This document shows positions 36,220-41,022 of a DNA stretch of 41,022 nt, in pieces. Each line of letters opens with the position of its first letter. Positions within the stretch are counted from its first letter, which is position 1. This DNA comes from Brachyspira murdochii. GTDB taxonomy: Bacteria > Spirochaetota > JAAYUW01. The stretch is taken from NCBI GenBank assembly GCA_020722965.1, contig DYJT01000004.1:76593-117614 (forward strand), given 5' to 3'. Below the pieces are notes generated by a model. The model saw only the letters and a program-made list of their open reading frames with translations, did not search any database and was not told the origin of the DNA. Position numbers and translations under genes: made by a program.

Positions 36220-36926
36220 AAACTTTACGATTAAAGTTGTATCAAAATCTTTGTAATTATAGAAAAGAAGGTGGCTTTGGATATATACAAACCTATCCTC
36301 TTCCAACTCCATCAATGGTAAGAGGTATGGTACATTCAGTTTTGGGGCTTACTGAATACAATCCACTGAAGATATCTATTCAGGGTAAAAGTGATGGTGT
36401 AGTCACCAATTTGCAAAGGGTATATAAATTTGATAGAGATCCCAAAAGTCGCCCCCAAAATCCTTATATAGTGTATGTAAAAAAAAGTCAAAAAACAGCA
36501 ACTCATAGTATTTTGTTTTTAGATTTGCAAATAAATGTCAATCTCATTATACATATTAGCTTTAAGAATGAAAGTTTGAACGATAGACTTTTTAATGCGA
36601 TTAATGAGAAAATAATAACCTTGGGAAGAAACGAGGATATAGTACGAGTAGATGAAGCAAAACTTGTTGATATAGCTACACCTACTTCTCGAAGTGTTAT
36701 TACAAAATTGCCAATGTATGTTTTACCCAATTATCTTGGTATGCCTAGCGGAACCAGGTTACGATTACCTTTTTACTATCGGACTGTTGAATCATTTGAA
36801 GAAAATAGGTTCTTCTATTACGTAGATGTTAATTATGTAGGTGAAGGTACTTCATTAATTAAAGAACAATTGCTGGAAGATGAAGAAGGTAATATTGTGT
36901 GTTTTTTAAATTGTAATTATGAATAG
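36216..36926 (+). CDS. cas5: type I-B Cascade subunit Cas5
   Basis: A 236-residue RAMP protein capping the 5' handle of crRNA in Cascade. It begins KTLRLKLYQNLCNYRKEGGFGYIQTYPLPTPSMVRGMVHSVLG, the N-terminal Cas5 signature with P-S-x-x-x-G-M/L. ATG overlaps the cas7 stop and follows AAGGGG. The C-terminal 8 bases overlap cas3. Confidence 0.9.
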   Translation: MKTLRLKLYQNLCNYRKEGGFGYIQTYPLPTPSMVRGMVHSVLGLTEYNPLKISIQGKSDGVVTNLQRVYKFDRDPKSRPQNPYIVYVKKSQKTATHSILFLDLQINVNLIIHISFKNESLNDRLFNAINEKIITLGRNEDIVRVDEAKLVDIATPTSRSVITKLPMYVLPNYLGMPSGTRLRLPFYYRTVESFEENRFFYYVDVNYVGEGTSLIKEQLLEDEEGNIVCFLNCNYE

Positions 36927-39102
36927 TAATAATAAATATATTTTTCTTGCGAAATCGAATAGCGAAACGATTGAAGAACATACTCAGAAGGTCTTGGATT
37001 CATACCAACATATAAAACAATTAGGCTACCTTGATATTGACGAAGATACAGATTTTATTGTAAAAAAACTACTCCACTTTCATGATGAAGGAAAAAGAAA
37101 TCCTTCCTTTCAAAATAGAATGTTGAGGTCACTTAAAAAAGAAACTTTATATAAATGGGAAAATGGTGATGTGCCACATGAATGGTTATCGCCTGCTTTT
37201 ATTGGTGAAGATGATGAACATACAATTAAAAATACTTTAAAAAAATTAGGTTTAAACGAAAATATCTTTTTTGATTTTTTTATTTTTGTTATACTATCTC
37301 ATCACCATAGAGAAAATGCTTTCCCCGATGATCATTTGATCGAAGAGATAATTAAATGGATTAAAGAAAATTATAACTTTAATGTGGATTATTATTACAG
37401 AGTACAAAATTTATTAAATAAATATAATGATACAACCAATCGAGATACATGGAAAATATATTTCCCTTATAGAATAAAATGGCTTGGGCTCCTTTATAAA
37501 TGCGATTATTCAGCTTCAGCAAATATAAATCCCGAAATAGCTTATAATGGTAATTATTATAAAGATCTTAAAGATTGGTTTTTAAAGAATAATTGGCAAT
37601 TAAAGGAATTTCAAAAGGAAGCCATTAAATACTCTGATAAAAGTTGCATTCTTGTCGCTTCAACAGGAATTGGTAAAACAGAATGTGCTATGAACTGGAT
37701 TAACGGTAAAAAAGCTTTTTATCTTTTGGGTATAAGAATTGCAGTAAATGTAATATACAAAAGATTTTTAAAAATTTTTAAAGAAAATGTTGCGTTACTT
37801 CATGGTGAATCCTCTATTTATCTTGCTCACAAAGAAGATAATGAACATGACTATGATATTGAGATCGCAAAGGTAAAACAATTATCATATCCAATCACAA
37901 TAGCTACTGCTGACCAATTAGTAACATCAGTTTTTAAATTTCCAGGATTTGAATTAATGTATTTTACTACATCATATTCAAAAATTGTTGTTGATGAAAT
38001 TCAAAGTTTTGCTCCAGCAGCTATTGCAGCAATTGTTGTGTTTTTAAAAGAAATACATTCAATTGGTGGAAAATTTATGCTTATGACAGCAACTCTTCCA
38101 TCTTTTATTAAAGAAGAATTTGAAAACATTGAAAATGTATATTTTCCCAAACCTATATTATCAGAGTCAAAAAGGCACAAACTGGGTATTTTAAATTATG
38201 TTATTGATTCAGAAAATTTTCTTAGACTTGTTCGACAAGAATGTAAAAATAAAAAAATTCTTATTATATGTAATACAGTTAAAAAAGCTCAAAATTTATA
38301 TGAATTATTAAAAGATTTAAATCCAAACCTTATTCACTCACGGTTTATTTTATCAGATAGAAGAAAGAAAGAAGAACAAATAATGAGTTCAAATTCACCA
38401 TGTATATGGATAACAACGCAGGTAGTTGAAGCTTCTTTAGATATTGATTTTGATATGCTTTTTACAGAAAATGCTTCAGTTGAAGCTTTATTCCAGAGAT
38501 TTGGGAGGTGTTATAGAAAGAGAGAATATGAAGACAAAAAGCCTAATATTTATGTTTTGAAATCTGAACCTTCGAATATCTATGATCCTTATCTTTTTAA
38601 TAAAACTTGGGATGCTATACAATTGTACGATAAAAAGTTATTATCTGAAGAAGATAAACAAGATATTATAGAAGAAATTTTTAAAGATATTGATTCAACA
38701 AATTATTATCAAGAATATAAAAAGCAAAAAGAACTTCTTGAAATAGGTTATAGAACAAGAAATAAGTCAGAAGCCGAATTTGACTTCAGACAAATCACTA
38801 ATAATTATGTTATTATTCCGGATTGTGTTTACACTCAACATGCAAACGAGATAAAAGCTTTACTATCGTTTATCGATAATACAAAGAATGATAGAATTGA
38901 TCGAATAAAAAAACAAGCTGAATTGATGGAATATACTATACCTCTTCAAATTTTCAGGAATCAGATTAATATGTTATCCAAAATAAACTCTAATTATTGT
39001 AAAAAGAAGAACATATGGATATTAAACAATACAAGTTATAATTTTGAAAAAGGTTTGGAAATAAAAGAGGTTTATCAATGTTATGAAGAAAATATTATTT
39101 AA
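36919..39102 (+). CDS. cas3: CRISPR nuclease-helicase Cas3 (HD plus DExD/H domains)
   Basis: A 727-residue protein that unwinds and degrades target DNA after Cascade binding. The N-terminal HD nuclease has H21, HD at 55-56 (HFHDEGK), H90 and H131-133. The helicase has Walker A STGIGKTECA (GIGKT 253-257), motif Ia LGIRIAVN, DEIQ (362-365; usually DEVH/DEIH), LMTATLPS (393-398) and QRFGRCYRK near the C-terminal motif VI. Full length for type I Cas3. It overlaps cas5 by 8 bases; cas4 starts 15 bases after its stop. Confidence 0.94.
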   Translation: MNSNNKYIFLAKSNSETIEEHTQKVLDSYQHIKQLGYLDIDEDTDFIVKKLLHFHDEGKRNPSFQNRMLRSLKKETLYKWENGDVPHEWLSPAFIGEDDEHTIKNTLKKLGLNENIFFDFFIFVILSHHHRENAFPDDHLIEEIIKWIKENYNFNVDYYYRVQNLLNKYNDTTNRDTWKIYFPYRIKWLGLLYKCDYSASANINPEIAYNGNYYKDLKDWFLKNNWQLKEFQKEAIKYSDKSCILVASTGIGKTECAMNWINGKKAFYLLGIRIAVNVIYKRFLKIFKENVALLHGESSIYLAHKEDNEHDYDIEIAKVKQLSYPITIATADQLVTSVFKFPGFELMYFTTSYSKIVVDEIQSFAPAAIAAIVVFLKEIHSIGGKFMLMTATLPSFIKEEFENIENVYFPKPILSESKRHKLGILNYVIDSENFLRLVRQECKNKKILIICNTVKKAQNLYELLKDLNPNLIHSRFILSDRRKKEEQIMSSNSPCIWITTQVVEASLDIDFDMLFTENASVEALFQRFGRCYRKREYEDKKPNIYVLKSEPSNIYDPYLFNKTWDAIQLYDKKLLSEEDKQDIIEEIFKDIDSTNYYQEYKKQKELLEIGYRTRNKSEAEFDFRQITNNYVIIPDCVYTQHANEIKALLSFIDNTKNDRIDRIKKQAELMEYTIPLQIFRNQINMLSKINSNYCKKKNIWILNNTSYNFEKGLEIKEVYQCYEENII

Positions 39103-39117
39103 TTTAGAGATAATATT

Positions 39118-39612
39118 ATGACTTCTCCAGTTATTACTGGTACACAGATTGCTTATTCCATTGTTTGTAAAAGAAAACTCTGGCTGTTTTCCAAAAATAT
39201 TTCTATGGAACATACAAGCGAACTTGTGGAGATTGGCAAACTTATTCATGAAGACTCTTATAATAGAAAAAGAAAAGAGGTAACATTTGATGGTATAAAA
39301 GTTGATCTCATTGAAGCAAAACGTGGTGTTATTCACGAGATAAAGAAATCAAGAGCATTAGATGAGGCTCATATATGGCAATTAAAATATTATCTTTACT
39401 ATTTCAAAAATATTGGTTTAGAGATTGAAGGCATTATTGATTATCCCCGATTGCGACGAAGAGAATTCATAAAACTTTTACCGGATGATTGTCTTATTCT
39501 TGAACATAAATTAAATGATGTTTTTATAACTATAAAATCAGAAAAACCACCATCTGTTATTAATAAACCATACTGCAAAAAATGCAGTTATTATGAGTTT
39601 TGTTATTGTTAA
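39118..39612 (+). CDS. cas4: Cas4 (RecB-type nuclease of the adaptation module)
   Basis: A 164-residue 5'-3' exonuclease that trims prespacers and helps select the PAM with Cas1-Cas2. The RecB core is H44, D63 and E74-I-K76, with Q88 and Y92 of the QxxxY motif. The iron-sulfur cluster ligands are C17 and the C-terminal C153, C156 and C162, with an extra C164 at the very end. ATG at 39118 follows AGAG. Three bases separate it from cas1. Confidence 0.94.
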   Translation: MTSPVITGTQIAYSIVCKRKLWLFSKNISMEHTSELVEIGKLIHEDSYNRKRKEVTFDGIKVDLIEAKRGVIHEIKKSRALDEAHIWQLKYYLYYFKNIGLEIEGIIDYPRLRRREFIKLLPDDCLILEHKLNDVFITIKSEKPPSVINKPYCKKCSYYEFCYC

Positions 39613-39615
39613 ATC

Positions 39616-40593
39616 ATGAAAGACTATTATATATTCAAAAGCGGCCGCATGAGCCGTAAAGACAATTCGCTTGTACTTGAAACCAAAGAAGAAAATATAT
39701 TTATACCAGTAAATGACATTGAAAGTATTTATCTATTCGGGGAAATTGACATCAACACAAAGGCTATAAATTTTTTAGCCCAGCAGAAAATTGTAGTTCA
39801 TTTTTTTAATTATTATGGTTGGTATTCAGGTAGTTTTTATCCAAAAGAAAGTCTTTTATCAGGTTATGTTATAGTTAATCAAGTTCAACATTTTTTAGAA
39901 AAAGAAAAAAGAATGTATCTTGCTAAGCAATTTGTTAAAGCAGCTTTTCACGGGATGATAAGAAATCTTAAGAGGTATGTAGAAGTAGACCCTCTAATTG
40001 TTGAAAAGATTCAAAACTATGAAAATCAGATAGATCAACAAAAGGATATAGCTGCTTTGATGGGAATTGAAGGCAATGGTCATGAAGCTTACTATAACGC
40101 ATTCAAATTTATTTTTTCAGATAAGGTTGAATTTACAAAAAGAGTAAAACATCCCCCAGACAACATGGTCAATGCATTGATTTCATTTGTAAATAGTTTA
40201 ATTTATTCAACAATTATAAAAGAACTGCATAAAACCCAATTAAATCCTACAATAAGTTATTTACATGAACCATTTTATAGAAGATTTTCTCTTGCTCTTG
40301 ATGTTGCTGAAATTTTTAAACCTATTTTTGGAGATAGAATAATATTTGATCTTGTAAACAATGGTACAATTAATGAAAATCATTTTGACAAAAATTTAAA
40401 CTATTGTTACCTTAAAGAATCTGGTAGGAAAATAGTTGTAAAAGAATTTGATGATAAATTGAATACAACTATTCATCATAGAAAATTAAACAGAAAGGTT
40501 AGTTATAAACAAATTATAAGATTAGAATTATATAAGCTTATAAAACATTTAATCAACGAAGAAAATTATAAACCATTTTTAATCTGGTGGTAA
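39616..40593 (+). CDS. cas1: Cas1 spacer integrase
   Basis: A 325-residue integrase of the type I-B group, which inserts spacers into the array with Cas2. It shows the N-terminal beta domain (MKDYYIFKSGRMSRKDNSL) and the catalytic residues Glu152 (GIEGNGHEAYY), His217 (YLHEPF) and Asp229/Glu232 (LALDVAEIFKP) for metal binding. Arg/His-rich DDKLNTTIHHRKLNRK near the end fits the family. Cas2 begins just after its stop. Confidence 0.95.
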   Translation: MKDYYIFKSGRMSRKDNSLVLETKEENIFIPVNDIESIYLFGEIDINTKAINFLAQQKIVVHFFNYYGWYSGSFYPKESLLSGYVIVNQVQHFLEKEKRMYLAKQFVKAAFHGMIRNLKRYVEVDPLIVEKIQNYENQIDQQKDIAALMGIEGNGHEAYYNAFKFIFSDKVEFTKRVKHPPDNMVNALISFVNSLIYSTIIKELHKTQLNPTISYLHEPFYRRFSLALDVAEIFKPIFGDRIIFDLVNNGTINENHFDKNLNYCYLKESGRKIVVKEFDDKLNTTIHHRKLNRKVSYKQIIRLELYKLIKHLINEENYKPFLIWW

Positions 40594-40595
40594 TT

Positions 40596-40877
40596 ATGTA
40601 TACGATTTTAGTATATGATATTGATACAAAAAGCCCGGAAGGTAGAAAAAGATTACCTAAGATTATGAAAAAATGCAGGCAATTTTTACATCATACTCAA
40701 AAATCTGTTTTTGAAGGCGAAATCTCAGAAGCAAGATTATTTAATCTTGTGGCAGAGATTGAAAAAATAATTGATAAAGACGAGGACTATGTAGTTGTAT
40801 ATAATTTGCCAAACAAAAATAATCTTGAAAGAAAAAATATTGGAATTAATTTTGACCCAACATCAAATATATTTTAA
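40596..40877 (+). CDS. cas2: Cas2 (adaptation partner of Cas1)
   Basis: A 93-residue ferredoxin-fold protein. It begins MYTILVYDID with the conserved Asp8 and the GRKRLPKIMKKCRQFLHHTQKSVFEGEI block. The ATG at 40596 follows GGTGG; a GTG at 40587 inside cas1 is less likely. The start is 2 bases after the cas1 stop. Last cas gene in the window. Confidence 0.94.
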   Translation: MYTILVYDIDTKSPEGRKRLPKIMKKCRQFLHHTQKSVFEGEISEARLFNLVAEIEKIIDKDEDYVVVYNLPNKNNLERKNIGINFDPTSNIF

Positions 40878-41022
40878 AATTGCTTTAGATAAAGATACAT
40901 ACAAGTAAAAAATGTTAAATAAAAAATTAAAAAATTACATTATTGAAACCTCGAGATTTTTTTTTTATTTATTTAAAATAATTATGGCACAAATACCTGA
41001 AATTTTTAAGGTTAAAAAATGG
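40878..41022. other. region after cas2, likely leader or array edge
   Basis: 145 AT-rich bases with no gene of useful length. ATTGAAAC at 40942-40949 matches the 3' end of many type I-B repeats, which Cas6 leaves as the 5' handle of crRNA. Only one copy is visible and no second repeat follows in the remaining 73 bases, so an array cannot be shown. The frame MAQIPEIFKVKKW from 40984 may be the start of a gene cut by the window edge. Confidence 0.4.

Noticed and set aside
39022-39336. Minus-strand frame across the cas3-cas4 junction
   Set aside because: It lies opposite two well-identified genes and has low-complexity composition typical of shadows.
40984-41022. Transposase start at the right edge
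   Set aside because: Only 13 codons are visible (MAQIPEIFKVKKW), too few to identify a family; left as a possible truncated frame.

Overview
This window is a strongly AT-rich bacterial chromosomal segment with conventional Shine-Dalgarno sites (GGAGG-type), frequent TTG/GTG starts and dense operons. The core-gene content (gmk-rpoZ-miaA-dxs, then folP-cdaA-ybbR-pdxJ), a large periplasmic-type solute-binding protein and a sensor kinase with a periplasmic binding domain suggest a low-GC Gram-negative-type bacterium. A spirochaete is my best guess, but this rests on gene style and neighbourhood, not on a phylogenetic marker.

Layout. 1-6318: housekeeping genes (PiT-type phosphate permease, SpoU-type RNA methyltransferase, a small coiled-coil membrane protein, a TPR protein, a small secreted protein, a UvrD/PcrA-like helicase). 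6338-13468, minus strand: a peptide-type ABC importer with the binding protein first (841 aa), then two permeases and two ATPases. A strong terminator lies between the binding protein and the permeases, and a TTGACA promoter followed by a perfect 13-bp inverted repeat lies upstream. 13878-14891: CDF metal exporter. 15122-18678: hybrid sensor kinase and asparagine synthetase AsnA. 18809-21794: a TAXI-type TRAP transporter locus in which both genes are broken (one frameshift in an 8-T run, two in-frame stops). 21837-22082: AT-rich higher-order tandem repeats. 22196-30132: core operons for nucleotide, tRNA, isoprenoid, folate, c-di-AMP and vitamin B6 functions. 30184-30254: tRNA-Gln(CUG). 30844-31805: a gene-poor stretch with the remnant of an alkaline phosphatase and a 35/37-bp direct repeat.

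31806-40877 is a complete type I-B CRISPR-Cas gene set: a WYL-domain regulator (frameshifted), then cas6-cas8b1-cas7-cas5-cas3-cas4-cas1-cas2, mostly overlapping. No CRISPR array lies in the window. An ATTGAAAC motif at 40942-40949, just downstream of cas2, resembles the 3' end of type I-B repeats and hints that the array starts beyond the right edge. A 23-bp dyad (32806-32828) between the WYL gene and cas6 is a candidate operator.

I did not find a clearly new system. The most interesting signals are the clustered lesions (TAXI-TRAP locus, WYL regulator, phosphatase remnant), the dyads upstream of the ABC and cas operons, and the AT-rich repeat block upstream of gmk.
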